Shown: one piece after another, positions 1 to 9,177 of the stretch | Layout: the number at the start of each line of letters is the position of its first letter | How positions within the stretch are numbered: the stretch's first letter is position 1 | Source of the DNA: an uncultured Peptococcaceae bacterium | GTDB lineage: Bacteria > Bacillota > Dehalobacteriia > UBA4068 > UBA4997 | Length of the DNA stretch: 64,000 nucleotides | Assembly: GCA_947625705.1 (NCBI GenBank) | Contig: CANQPG010000002.1 | Span: 77,119-141,118, forward strand | Direction: 5' to 3' | Translations under genes and position numbers: made by a program | The notes under the pieces: generated by a model | The model's input: the letters and a program-made list of their open reading frames with translations, nothing else | The model's database searches: none | What the model was told of the DNA's origin: nothing

Positions 1-38
1 CGGTACTCCGCCCGGTGGGAATCATGCAAAAGCCTCAT
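1..38 (-). CDS. Start of a probable glycoside hydrolase family 13 enzyme (partial)
   Basis: Only the first 12 codons lie in the window, beginning at an ATG at 38 and running off the left edge. They read MRLLHDSHRAEY. Many clostridial GH13 (amylase/pullulanase-type) proteins begin with a very similar His-Asp-Ser...Tyr-Arg stretch. The start lies 15 bases after the glgA stop, with a GGAG about 10 bases ahead of it, so it would be the sixth gene of the glycogen operon. The family call rests on 12 residues plus context and is tentative. Confidence 0.4.
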   Translation of the reverse strand, partial: MRLLHDSHRAEY

Positions 39-53
39 CGAACACTATCTCCG

Positions 54-1511
54 TCATTCGTTTAATAATTGTTTATAAATTTCAACATATTGCTCCGCCG
101 AGCGGTTCCAGCTGAAATCCCGCGCCATTGCCTGCTTTTGCAGGCCGCGCCACACCTTGGGATTGTCATAATAGACGCCCAGCGCCATTTTGGCCGTGAA
201 CAGCAGCTCATGCGCGTTATAGTTGGCGAAGCTGAAGCCCGTGCCCTCGCCGGTGTATTGGTTATAGGGCGAAACGCTGTCTTTCAGCCCGCCCGTTTCC
301 CGCACAATAGGGAGCGTCCCATAGCGCATGGCAATCATCTGCGCCAAACCGCAGGGCTCGAATTTGGAGGGCATCAGCAGCATATCGCCGCCGGCATAGA
401 GCATATGCGCCAGGCGGTCGTCAAATTGCAGGCGGCAGGCAAAATTCGCGTATTTATCATTGAACCAGCGGAAAGAGTTTTCATACTTTGGATCGCCCAC
501 GCCCAGCACGGCCACCTGCACCGGCTGCTCCAGCAGCTCGCCCAGAATATGCAGCAGCAGATCCAGTCCCTTTTGCTCGGTCAGGCGGCTCACGAGCACC
601 AGCAGCGGCCGATCTGCCCGCTCCGGCAGATCAAACTCCCGCTGCACGGCGGCCTTGCAGATGGCCTTGCCCGCCATTTTGGCCGCGCTGAAATAGGCCG
701 GGATCAGCTTGTCGCGCTCTGGGTCATAAGTCCGAACGTCAATGCCGTTCAGTACGCCGGCCAGCACATTGCCGCGGCGGCGGAACACATCGTCCAGCCC
801 CTCGCCGAAAGCGGGCGTGCAAATTTCCGCGGCATAGGTGGGGCTGACGGTGAGCAGGCGGTCGGCATAGCAGACCCCGCCCAGCAGGTAATTCAGCGCC
901 CCGTCGCGGATCAGCTGATCCCGCGCGGCCTTTTTATCCGCCAGCCCCAGCACGTCGCCCAAAAAATTGGGATCGTATTTCCCCTGAAATTTCAGGTTAT
1001 GCACCGAAAACAGCGTTTTGATCGCGGCATAGCCCGCGGCCTGCATGTACTGCTCCCGCAGCAGCACCGGCACCAGCGCCGTGTGCCAGTCGTTGCAGTG
1101 GATAAGCTGCGGCTGAAAATCCGGGATATATTGCAGCGCCTCCAGCACCGCCTTGGCAAAAAAGGCAATGCGCTCGGCGTCGTCGTTATAGCCGTAAAAA
1201 GCGTCGCGCTTAAAATAATATTCGTTGTCGATGAAATAATAGGTCTGATACTTATAGTCCAGCCGCTCCACGCCGCAATACTGCCGGCGCCACCCCAGCG
1301 GCAGCTGAAAATCGGCCACGTGCGTAAGGCGCGCCGCCAGCCGCTCCGGCATGGTCGGCAGCTTCGGCAGTATCACGCGCACCGCCGCCCCCGCCCGTTT
1401 CAGCGCCTGGGGGAGGCTCCCCGCCACCTCGCCCAGGCCGCCGGTTTTGCCGAAAGGCTCGGCCTCGAAGCTGGCAAACAGAACCCGCGGCGCGTTTTTG
1501 CTTTTCACCAT
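54..1511 (-). CDS. glgA: Glycogen synthase (ADP-glucose-dependent)
   Basis: A 485-residue GT5-family enzyme that adds glucose from ADP-glucose to the non-reducing end of an alpha-1,4-glucan in the cytoplasm. The family length is about 480. The N-terminal ADP-glucose loop KTGGLGE is at residues 22-28. The C-terminal GT-B signature KFEPCGL is near 383-389, followed by the conserved RETGGL. It is the fifth gene of the minus-strand order glgB-glgP-glgC-glgD-glgA, 29 bases after glgD. No terminator follows, and a further gene appears to begin 15 bases downstream. Confidence 0.96.
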   Translation of the reverse strand: MVKSKNAPRVLFASFEAEPFGKTGGLGEVAGSLPQALKRAGAAVRVILPKLPTMPERLAARLTHVADFQLPLGWRRQYCGVERLDYKYQTYYFIDNEYYFKRDAFYGYNDDAERIAFFAKAVLEALQYIPDFQPQLIHCNDWHTALVPVLLREQYMQAAGYAAIKTLFSVHNLKFQGKYDPNFLGDVLGLADKKAARDQLIRDGALNYLLGGVCYADRLLTVSPTYAAEICTPAFGEGLDDVFRRRGNVLAGVLNGIDVRTYDPERDKLIPAYFSAAKMAGKAICKAAVQREFDLPERADRPLLVLVSRLTEQKGLDLLLHILGELLEQPVQVAVLGVGDPKYENSFRWFNDKYANFACRLQFDDRLAHMLYAGGDMLLMPSKFEPCGLAQMIAMRYGTLPIVRETGGLKDSVSPYNQYTGEGTGFSFANYNAHELLFTAKMALGVYYDNPKVWRGLQKQAMARDFSWNRSAEQYVEIYKQLLNE

Positions 1512-1540
1512 ATTATTTCACCCGTTTCCATAAAATTTAG

Positions 1541-2644
1541 TTAAATTTCGCTGCCTTTGGGTATCACCAGCGGCTTGGCGGCCGTGCCGAACAGCTTGTT
1601 GCCGCGGCTGACGGTCACGTATTTATCGCAGATGACGTTCTCCAGCACCGCGCCCGGCTCCACCACGGTTTTCTGCATGATGACGCAGTTTTTGACGACC
1701 GCGCCCTCGCCCACATGCACGCCGCGGAACAGGATACTGTTTTCCACCGTGCCGTCGATAAGGCAGCCGGTGGGCACCAGCGCGTTATGTACATTGGGGC
1801 TTGCGCCGTATTTGGCGGGAGGGTTATCCTGCACCTTGGTGCAGACCTTATGCTCGGCGGAGAAAACTTCCCGCCGCACCTCCTCGCGCAAAAGATCCTG
1901 CGAGCAGGCCATATAATCGCGGATATTGTTCAGCCGCCCCAAATAACCCGCAAACGGGTACGCGCCCACGTTCAGGTTCGGCAGGTTCTCGGCCATAATA
2001 TCCATCAGATCAAGATAGCCCAGCGCCTTATACCATTCGATAAATTTCAGCAGCAGCTCGCGGCTGGTGATGAAGCAGTCCATAAAGCAGGCCGCGCTGC
2101 CCTGCGCCTCGGCCGCAAAGCCTTTCACCCGGTCGCCGTCCAGCGAGAGGTAGGTCTCCCGGTGGTTTTCCGCGTCGGCAGTTTGCTTATAAAGCAGCGT
2201 CACATCACAACCGGAAGCGCGGTGGGCGGCTATCAGCGGCCTAAGATCCATGTTATATACCTTATGGCTGCCGGAAACGATCACATATTCCTCGTCGCCG
2301 CGCTCCAAAAAGGCGCGGTTCTGAATAATATCGCGCAGCAAAAAAGTGGAGCGCATATTTTTCAGCCCATAGATCGAGCCGGGCAGAATGAACATGCCGC
2401 CGCTTTTGCGGTTCAGCGACCATTCTTTGCCCGCGCCCACGTGATCCATGATGGCGCGGTAATGATAGGGCGTGATCAGCCCGATGGTGCGTATACCGGA
2501 ATTGACCATGTTGGAAAGCGGAAAATCCAGCACGCGATAGCGCCCGCCGAACGGGAGCGCCGCCATGCCGCGCTCGGAGGTTAAGCTGCCGAACGCGTCG
2601 TTATTATAGTTGCAGGAAATCAGTCCCAAAACTCTGCCGCTCAT
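1541..2644 (-). CDS. glgD: Glucose-1-phosphate adenylyltransferase subunit GlgD
   Basis: A 367-residue paralogue of GlgC with an N-terminal nucleotidyltransferase fold and a C-terminal left-handed beta-helix (hexapeptide-like repeats from about residue 280). The GlgC loop AGGQGSRL is replaced here by a non-canonical NYNNDAFG stretch, as is usual for GlgD. In Firmicutes GlgD is regarded as a poorly active partner that modulates GlgC in a heterotetramer making ADP-glucose. The start codon lies one base beyond the glgC stop, so translation is probably coupled. The GlgC/GlgD pair is a hallmark of Firmicutes. Confidence 0.93.
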   Translation of the reverse strand: MSGRVLGLISCNYNNDAFGSLTSERGMAALPFGGRYRVLDFPLSNMVNSGIRTIGLITPYHYRAIMDHVGAGKEWSLNRKSGGMFILPGSIYGLKNMRSTFLLRDIIQNRAFLERGDEEYVIVSGSHKVYNMDLRPLIAAHRASGCDVTLLYKQTADAENHRETYLSLDGDRVKGFAAEAQGSAACFMDCFITSRELLLKFIEWYKALGYLDLMDIMAENLPNLNVGAYPFAGYLGRLNNIRDYMACSQDLLREEVRREVFSAEHKVCTKVQDNPPAKYGASPNVHNALVPTGCLIDGTVENSILFRGVHVGEGAVVKNCVIMQKTVVEPGAVLENVICDKYVTVSRGNKLFGTAAKPLVIPKGSEI

Positions 2645-2645
2645 T

Positions 2646-3806
2646 TTAATACCCCCTGCTCCACAAATCGTCCTTAATATGCTCGCCGTCGCCGCAGACC
2701 TGCACCGGCTCGGCCTCGTCCAGGCTCCCGAAATAAGCGTTCATCTCGATCACCGCGCCTTCGCCGACGATAGCGCGCATGACCCGCGCGCCGCTTTCCA
2801 CGTGCGCCCCGGGGAGGAGTATGGCGTTTTCCACCTTAGCCCCCGCGCCCACATATGCCTCGGAGCTGATAATGGAATTCCTCACCTCGCCCAGCACCGT
2901 GCAGCCGTTGCAGACCACCGAATTTTCGACGACCGCTTTCTCGCCCACGTAATGCGGCGGATAAATGTTGGAATTGCTGAAAATGCGCTGCCCGCCGGAG
3001 AAAATATCAAACTCGCTGTCCTCGCGCAGCAGATCCATACTGGTCTGGTAATAGCTTTCGATGGTGCCGACGTCTTTCCAATAACCGGAAAAGGCGTAGG
3101 CGTACAGGCGTTTACCCTCGTTCAGCAGCATGGGTATCACGTTTTTGCCGAAATCGTGTTCAGAGGCGGCGATCTGCGCGTCGGCCAGCAGCGCCTGCTT
3201 CAGCACCTGCCAGTTGAATATGTAGATACCCATCGAGGCCAGATTGCTGTCCGGACGGGCGGGCTTTTCGGTAAATTTTTCGATCTTGCCGTCCGCCGCC
3301 GCCGTGATGATACCGAAGCGGCTCGCCTCCGCCGGCGGCACCTCGATCACGGATACGGTCAGCTCCGCGCCGCTCTGCTTGTGGAAGTCCAGCATCAGGT
3401 TGTAATCCATCTTGTACAGGTGGTCGCCGGAGATGATCAGCACATATTCCGGGTCATAGCTTTCAATGAAATCCAGATTTTTATACACCGCGTCCGCCGT
3501 GCCGTTATACCATTCCGCGCCGTCCTGCGTGGCATACGGCGGCAAAACGTAAACGCCGCCCGCGGCCTCGTCCAAGTCCCAGGGGGCGCCCGTGCCGATG
3601 TAGGAATTCAACATCAGCGGGCGATACTGCGTCAGCACACCCACGGTGTCGATACCGGAATTGACGCAGTTGCTTAAGCTGAAGTCAATGATACGGTATT
3701 TGCCGCCGAACGAAACCGCCGGCTTGGCGATCTTTCTGGTCAGCGCGCCCAGGCGGCTGCCCTGGCCGCCCGCCAACAGCATAGCCAGACATTCTTTTTT
3801 GCTCAT
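2646..3806 (-). CDS. glgC: Glucose-1-phosphate adenylyltransferase GlgC
   Basis: A 386-residue catalytic subunit that makes ADP-glucose and pyrophosphate from ATP and glucose-1-phosphate, the committed step of glycogen synthesis. Visible motifs are the N-terminal AGGQGSRL nucleotide loop (residues 12-19), [15 protein letters not shown], the [10 protein letters not shown] region, and the C-terminal beta-helix with repeated V-x-N/G-x-hydrophobic units. A good ribosome binding site precedes the ATG. It is followed immediately by glgD. Confidence 0.96.
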   Translation of the reverse strand: MSKKECLAMLLAGGQGSRLGALTRKIAKPAVSFGGKYRIIDFSLSNCVNSGIDTVGVLTQYRPLMLNSYIGTGAPWDLDEAAGGVYVLPPYATQDGAEWYNGTADAVYKNLDFIESYDPEYVLIISGDHLYKMDYNLMLDFHKQSGAELTVSVIEVPPAEASRFGIITAAADGKIEKFTEKPARPDSNLASMGIYIFNWQVLKQALLADAQIAASEHDFGKNVIPMLLNEGKRLYAYAFSGYWKDVGTIESYYQTSMDLLREDSEFDIFSGGQRIFSNSNIYPPHYVGEKAVVENSVVCNGCTVLGEVRNSIISSEAYVGAGAKVENAILLPGAHVESGARVMRAIVGEGAVIEMNAYFGSLDEAEPVQVCGDGEHIKDDLWSRGY

Positions 3807-3855
3807 CTCCGAAAACCTCCCTCACCTCAAATTGCTTCCTATATAATACTTCCGC

Positions 3856-6284
3856 CTATAAATGCCAAATGTCCCGTGCGTATTCCCGGATCGCGCGGTC
3901 GCTGCTGAAATAGCCTGCCTCGGCCACGTTGGTTATCGCCATCTGCCGCCAATGCGCCGGCTGCTGATACCAGCCCATCACCTGCTGCCAGGCCGCCAGA
4001 TACGCGCCGAAATCCTTTAACACAAAATATTCGTCGTTATTCCGCAGCAGCGGGTCATAGATACCCCAGAAATCGCCGCCGTGCGCGGCAAACGTACCGT
4101 CCACCAGCTGCTCGGTCAGCTTTTTCAGCCGCGCGTCGTTCTTGCACTCGTCAAACGCCAGATACCCGCCGGAAAGGTAATACTCCATCACCTGCTCCGC
4201 CGTCAGGCCGAAAATGCAGATGTTATCGCGCCCCACGCGCTCCAATATCTCAATATTCGCGCCGTCCAAAGTGCCCAGCGTCACCGCGCCGTTGAACATA
4301 AACTTCATGTTGCCGGTGCCGCTGGCCTCCTTGCCCGCGGTGGATATCTGCTCGCTGATATCGGCGGCGGGGTAGATAAGCTCGCCGGTGCTGACGTTGA
4401 AATTCTCGATAAACGCCACCTGCAAATGCCCGCGGCAGGCAGGATCATTGTTCACCAGCTCGGCCACGCTGCAGATCAGGCGGATAACCTCTTTGGCAAA
4501 CGCATAGCCCTGCGCCGCCTTGCCCGCAAAGATGAAGCACACCGGCGGCAGCTCCGCCGCCTCGCCGGCTTTCAGCCGGTTATAAAGGTGCATGATCTTA
4601 AACACGTTCAGCAGCTGCCGCTTATAGGCGTGGATACGCTTCACCTGCACGTCGAAAACCGCGTCGGGGTCAAGCAGCACGCCGCCGTTATGCCGTACAT
4701 ATTCGGCCAGCCGCAGCTTGTTCTGCCGCTTCACCTGCGCAAAATCCGCCTGGAATTTGGCGTCCGCCGCATAGGGCAGCAGCTTTTCAAGCTCCGCCGC
4801 GTCGCTCTGCCAGCCCGCGCCGATCGCCTCGGTTATCAGGCGGGAAAGCCCCGGGTTGGCCGCCAGCAGAAAGCGGCGGTGGCTGACGCCGTTGGTTTTG
4901 TTCTGAAATTTCTCCGGCGCAAGCTGATAAAAATCCCGCAGAACGTCATGCTTTAATATCTCAGTGTGCAGCTCGGCCACGCCGTTTACGGCATGGCTGC
5001 CGATGACCGATAAATTCGCCATTCTGACCTGGCCGTCCCAAAGCACGGCGGTGGCTTTCAGCTTCTCCTGCCAGCCCGCGTCCGTGCCCGCCAGGCTCTC
5101 GCGATAACGGCGGTCAATTTCCTCAATGATCATATAAACACGGGGCAGCAGCTGCCGCACCAGATCGATCGACCATTTTTCCAGCGCCTCGGGCAGCACC
5201 GTGTGGTTGGTGTAGGAGATGGTATGGCAGGTGATCTGCCAGGCCTCGTCCCAGCCCACGTCCTCCTCGTCGATCAGCAAACGCATCAGCTCCGGTACGG
5301 CCAGCGCCGGGTGCGTGTCATTGATATGCACCGCCACCCGCTCCGGGAATTTCGCCCAGGCATTGCTGCCGAACCGCTCCTTATACTGGCTTAAAATCGA
5401 CTGCAAGCCCGCCGACGTGAAGAAGTATTCCTGCTTCAGGCGCAGGGCTTTGCCGGCCTCCAGGCTGTCGTCGGGGTATAAAATGCAGGTGATGGCCTCC
5501 ACTTCGTTGCGGTCGCGCATGGCGGCGCTGTAATCGCCCCGGTTAAACGCGGCCAGGTCGAGCTTCTCCTGCACGGGCTGCGCCGACCACAGGCGAAGGC
5601 GGTTCACCGTGCCCCCGCCAAATCCGACGACCGGCACGTCATATGGCACGGCGCGCACCGCCTGATAGCCGTGGTGGCGGAAGAACAGCCGCCCGTCGTG
5701 ATACTGCCGCTGCACCTCGCCGCCGAAGCGCACCTCCACCGCGTCCTCCTGCTTGCAAAGCTCCCAGGGGAAGCCATAGGCCAGCCAGTCGTCCGGTTCT
5801 TCATGCTGGGCGCCGTCCACGATACGCTGACGGAACAGGCCATAGCGATAGCGGATACCCATGCCCTGCCCCGCCAGGCCCAGGCAAGAGAGTCCAAAAA
5901 GCAGGCCGCCAGCCGCCCAAGGCCGCCGTTGCCCAGCGCCGGGTCGCGTTCGCAGGCGCAAAGCTCGTCCAGATCCTCGCCAAGCTCCGCCAAGCCCGCC
6001 CGCACCAGGTCAATGATGCCGAGGTTCAGCAGGTAATTTTGCAGCAGCCGCCCGATCAAAAACTCCATCGAAAAGTAATAGACCTGTTTGACGGCAGCTT
6101 CCTGCTGCCGCCGCTGCGTCTCCGCCGACAAAACCGCCGCCTTGCCGGCCAACAGGCGCACCAGCGCCGCGTATTTTTCCTGCTTGTCACAGGTTTCAAA
6201 GGGCTCGGCCACCGAGCGCAGAAATTCGTTTTTATATTCCCGCACAAACTCGGCGCTGTCCTGAAATATCCGCGTTTCCGTCAT
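3856..6284 (-). pseudogene. glgP: Glycogen phosphorylase, interrupted by a frameshift
   Basis: Glycogen phosphorylase releases glucose-1-phosphate from glycogen using pyridoxal phosphate. The N-terminal part runs in one frame from 6284 to a break at 5877-5888. The rest runs in another frame to 3856. Joined, they give about 809 residues, the normal family length. The conserved FLDSLA continues in the first frame and [19 protein letters not shown] appears in the second. Homologues have about one more residue at the junction, so a 4-base deletion fits best. The PLP lysine (GTGNMK) is encoded at 4303-4305, and KRIHAYKRQ is intact. No slippery heptamer is visible. The break may be a recent mutation or a sequencing error. 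Confidence 0.88.
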
Positions 6285-6322
6285 CTATTGTTTAGCCTCC
6301 TTAAAAGCATTGTTTATGTATA

Positions 6323-8242
6323 TTAGGAATGGGGCTTGATTATAACCCCGCCCAGCGGGGGTATGGTCAGGCTTATCGCGTAGGGCTGCCCGTGCATAAA
6401 CTGTGCCTTGCCGCCGCGCTTCGGCAGTTTGCGCGCCTTAAGCTCCGCCGGGTTCACCTTGCCGCTGCCGCCGAAATCCGCCGCGTCGCTGTTGAATATC
6501 TCGCGGTAACGGCCGCCGTGCGGCACGCCCACCGCGTAATCGTAATACGTCTGCGGCTGAAAATTCAATATCACCAGCAGAAAATCGCGCGGACGTTTGC
6601 CCTGCCGCCGGAAGATCAGCACGCCCTGCTGCTCGTTGTCGGCCTCCTGCCAGACGAAGCCCTCCCAGGCGTAATTCTGCTGCCACAGCGCCTTTTCCTT
6701 CAGATACATCTGGTTCGCCGCCGCGATAAAACACCGGTGCGCCGCGTGCGCCGGGTAATCCAGCAAAAACCACTCCAGCTGCTCGGCAAAGCGCCATTCG
6801 ATGAACTGGCCGAACTCACCGCCCATAAAATTGAGCTTCGCGCCGCTGTGGGTCAGCTGATACATATACAGCAGCCTGAGCCCCGCAAACTGCCGCCAGT
6901 AATCGCCCGGCATACGCCCGATCAGCGAGCATTTGCCGTGCACCACCTCGTCGTGCGAAAGCGGCAGGATAAAATTCTCATTGAACGCGTACATCATCGA
7001 AAACGTCAGCAGCCGGTGGTTATACGGCCGCCCGGGGAAGTCGATACTCATATAGCGCAGGGTGTCGTTCATCCAGCCCATGTCCCATTTATAATGGAAG
7101 CCAAGCCCCCCCGCCGCAGGCGGATACGTCACCAGCGGCCAGGCCGTGCTTTCCTCCGCCGCCATAAACACGTCGGGGAAATACGCCCCCACCGTCTCGT
7201 TCAATTTGCGGATAAACGCCGAGGCCGGGTAACATTCCTCGCTGCCGTCGGGGTTATACCGCTTCAGCTTAGGGTCGTCCACGCCGAAGTTCAGATACAG
7301 CATACTGGTCACGCCGTCTACCCGGAGGCCGTCGGCGTGATACTGCTCCAGCCAGAAAAGCGCGTTGCTGATCAGAAAGCTCTGCACCTCCGGCCGGGCA
7401 AAATTGAATTTATACGTCCCCCAAACGGCATGATCCTCCGCCTCGTAAAGCGGGGTGCCGTCAAATTCAGAGAGACCGTGCGCGTCGCGGCAGAAATGCC
7501 CCGGCGCCCAGTCCAAAATCACGCCGATATTCGCCCGGTGCAGCGCGTCGATCAGCCGCATTAAACCCTCGGGCGCGCCGAAACGGCTGGTGGGCGCAAA
7601 ATAGCCGGTGATCTGATAGCCCCAGGAGTCGTCCAGCGGGTGCTCCATCAGCGGCATAAACTCCACATGCGTGTAGCCCATCTCTTTCAGATACGGCGGC
7701 AAAACTTCCGCCAATTCGGTATAGCTTAAAAAGCCCTCCGGGTTATCCGGGGCGGCCTCGCCGCGCCGCCAGCTGCCCAGGTGCATTTCATAAATATTCA
7801 AAGGTTTTGCAAAATGTGCATGTTCCCGCCGGTATTTCAGCCATTTGGCGTCATGCCAGGCAAAGCCCGCAATATCCGCCACCCGGCTGGCCGTGCCTGG
7901 TCTTTTCTCGGCGGCAAAAGCGAAAGGATCGGCCTTATAAAGCGTCCGCCCGTCCTGCGTGGTTATGCAGTATTTATACAGCGCGCCCGGTGTGACGTTC
8001 GGCACAAAAAGCTGCCAGAAGCCGCCCGGAAGCGGCTGCATGGCGAAACCCTCGCCGCGCCACGCGTTAAAATCGCCGACCACGCTTATCGCAGCGGCAG
8101 CGGGCGCAAACACGACAAACCCCGTGCCGCAAACGCCACCAATCTCCTGCGGGTGCGCGCCCAAGCTATGATAAGCATGGAAATATTCGCCCCGGTTGTA
8201 AAGATAGGCGGCTTTTTCGTCCAGCAAACGGTATGCCTGCAC
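6323..8242 (-). CDS. glgB: 1,4-alpha-glucan branching enzyme
   Basis: A 639-residue GH13 enzyme that makes alpha-1,6 branches in glycogen. An N-terminal CBM48 beta-sandwich (about residues 35-115) precedes the TIM barrel. Catalytic residues visible are Asp309 in GLRVDG, the acid/base Glu in MAAEEST (363/364), and Asp431 in LSHDE. An all-beta C-terminal domain closes the protein. The start is a GTG (MQAYRLL) preceded by a GGTGAG. It is the first gene of the glg operon, with a promoter upstream. The 38-base gap to glgP suggests one transcript. Confidence 0.95.
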   Translation of the reverse strand: MQAYRLLDEKAAYLYNRGEYFHAYHSLGAHPQEIGGVCGTGFVVFAPAAAAISVVGDFNAWRGEGFAMQPLPGGFWQLFVPNVTPGALYKYCITTQDGRTLYKADPFAFAAEKRPGTASRVADIAGFAWHDAKWLKYRREHAHFAKPLNIYEMHLGSWRRGEAAPDNPEGFLSYTELAEVLPPYLKEMGYTHVEFMPLMEHPLDDSWGYQITGYFAPTSRFGAPEGLMRLIDALHRANIGVILDWAPGHFCRDAHGLSEFDGTPLYEAEDHAVWGTYKFNFARPEVQSFLISNALFWLEQYHADGLRVDGVTSMLYLNFGVDDPKLKRYNPDGSEECYPASAFIRKLNETVGAYFPDVFMAAEESTAWPLVTYPPAAGGLGFHYKWDMGWMNDTLRYMSIDFPGRPYNHRLLTFSMMYAFNENFILPLSHDEVVHGKCSLIGRMPGDYWRQFAGLRLLYMYQLTHSGAKLNFMGGEFGQFIEWRFAEQLEWFLLDYPAHAAHRCFIAAANQMYLKEKALWQQNYAWEGFVWQEADNEQQGVLIFRRQGKRPRDFLLVILNFQPQTYYDYAVGVPHGGRYREIFNSDAADFGGSGKVNPAELKARKLPKRGGKAQFMHGQPYAISLTIPPLGGVIIKPHS

Positions 8243-8310
8243 AGCGTCTCACCCCCGCGTCGGAAATCTGCCGCTAAAAGGCGCAGCGGCTGACAATTCT
8301 TCTAATGTAT

Positions 8311-8339
8311 AGTATAGCATAAATGCCGCCCGCTCACAA
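8311..8339 (-). promoter_or_regulatory. Predicted glgB operon promoter
   Basis: On the minus strand, TTGTGA (8334-8339) and TATACT (8311-8316) are separated by 17 bases and point at glgB, about 70 bases upstream of its GTG. This is the best vegetative promoter in the 308-base divergent gap 8243-8550. The rest of that gap holds the sigma-gene promoter and leader hairpin described next, and no gene. Confidence 0.6.
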
Positions 8340-8414
8340 CGCTTTTTACATATCTTTAACCACCGCCGGCGCGAGTATTTTGCGCCCCGCGCCATTATTT
8401 TTTAGCTCAACCTA

Positions 8415-8444
8415 GTGACATATTCCGTATGAATATGGTACAAT
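8415..8444 (+). promoter_or_regulatory. Predicted promoter of the ECF sigma operon
   Basis: GTGACA (8415-8420) and TACAAT (8439-8444) are 18 bases apart. The spacer contains a small dyad, ATATTC-5-GAATAT. No classic ECF-type promoter (AAC...CGT) is evident, so autoregulation cannot be read from the sequence. Confidence 0.4.
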
Positions 8445-8473
8445 AATAAATTGACGAGAGATAGTATAGTTGT

Positions 8474-8525
8474 GCAGGCAGAATTTTTTGCCGCCGCCCT
8501 GCAAGTTTTTGGCGGGTCTGCCTGT
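8474..8525 (+). other. Leader hairpin ahead of the sigma factor gene
   Basis: The arms GCAGGCAGA (8474-8482) and TCTGCCTGT (8517-8525) pair over 9 positions. An inner CCGCC/GGCGG helix (8491-8495 with 8511-8515) continues the fold. It ends 12 bases before the AGGAGG ribosome binding site at 8538-8543. There is no U-tract at its 3' side, so it is not a simple terminator. It may affect mRNA stability or translation. Confidence 0.4.
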
Positions 8526-8550
8526 AATTATAGCGTAGGAGGAAGAATAG

Positions 8551-9111
8551 ATGAATAACCTCCTTGATGAAGATCTGGCTCGGCTGGCTCAGCAGGGCAA
8601 TCAGGACGCTTTTGCCGAATTGGTAAAACGTTATGAAAAGCAGATCTTCAGCATGGCTTACCGCTTGATCGGCGACTATGACGAGGCCGCCGACCTGGCG
8701 CAGGAGGCTTTTTTAAGGATTTACAGTCAGCTTAACCGCTATGACCCGGATAAAAAATTTTTCTCCTGGATGTATCGCGTGGCACAGAACACCTGCCTGA
8801 ACGCGCTGGCCAAAAAGCCCGCCAACGTCATACCCGTGGAGCGGGCGGAGGAATATTTCAGCGACGACGGCGGAACCGGCGGCAGCGAACCGGAGCAGGA
8901 TTATCTGAACCGGGAGCTGCGGCACAATATCGACCGCGCCATCGCCGATTTACCGGACAATTACCGCGACGTGATCTATCTGCGGTATATCGAGGATATG
9001 TCATATCAGCAGATCGCCGAAAAGCTGGGTTTGCCGCTTTCCACCGTGGAGACGCGGCTGTTCCGCGGTAAAAAGCAGTTACAGCAGCGCTTGACCGAGC
9101 TGCTGCGCTGA
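8551..9111 (+). CDS. ECF-type RNA polymerase sigma factor (SigW/RpoE-like)
   Basis: A 186-residue sigma-70 family protein. Region 2 (about residues 10-80) contains AYRLIGDYDEAADLAQEAFLR and the DNA-melting segment FFSWMYRVAQNTCLN. Region 4 (about 125-180) is the helix-turn-helix with YRDVIYLRYIEDMSYQQIAEKLG and STVETRLFRGKKQL. Region 3 is absent, as in ECF factors. An AGGAGG lies 7 bases before the ATG. The gene 66 bases downstream encodes a one-pass membrane protein, the usual arrangement for an ECF sigma and its anti-sigma partner. Confidence 0.93.
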   Translation: MNNLLDEDLARLAQQGNQDAFAELVKRYEKQIFSMAYRLIGDYDEAADLAQEAFLRIYSQLNRYDPDKKFFSWMYRVAQNTCLNALAKKPANVIPVERAEEYFSDDGGTGGSEPEQDYLNRELRHNIDRAIADLPDNYRDVIYLRYIEDMSYQQIAEKLGLPLSTVETRLFRGKKQLQQRLTELLR

Positions 9112-9177
9112 CCGAAATCTTTTGAGCTTTCCGCCTAACATTGTTAATATGCACCAAAATGAAAGGAGATGAAGGGC

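Noticed and set aside
69-1544. A 491-codon open frame on the plus strand opposite glgA, and similar long frames opposite glgD, glgC, glgP, alr, spoIIE and others.
   Set aside because: High GC content leaves few stops in the antisense frames. The translations are low-complexity and His/Arg/Gln-rich, have no ribosome binding sites, and lie fully opposite well-identified genes.
5877-5888. Programmed ribosomal frameshifting in glgP.
   Set aside because: There is no slippery heptamer or downstream stimulatory structure at the junction, and no precedent in this family. Mutation or sequencing error is simpler.
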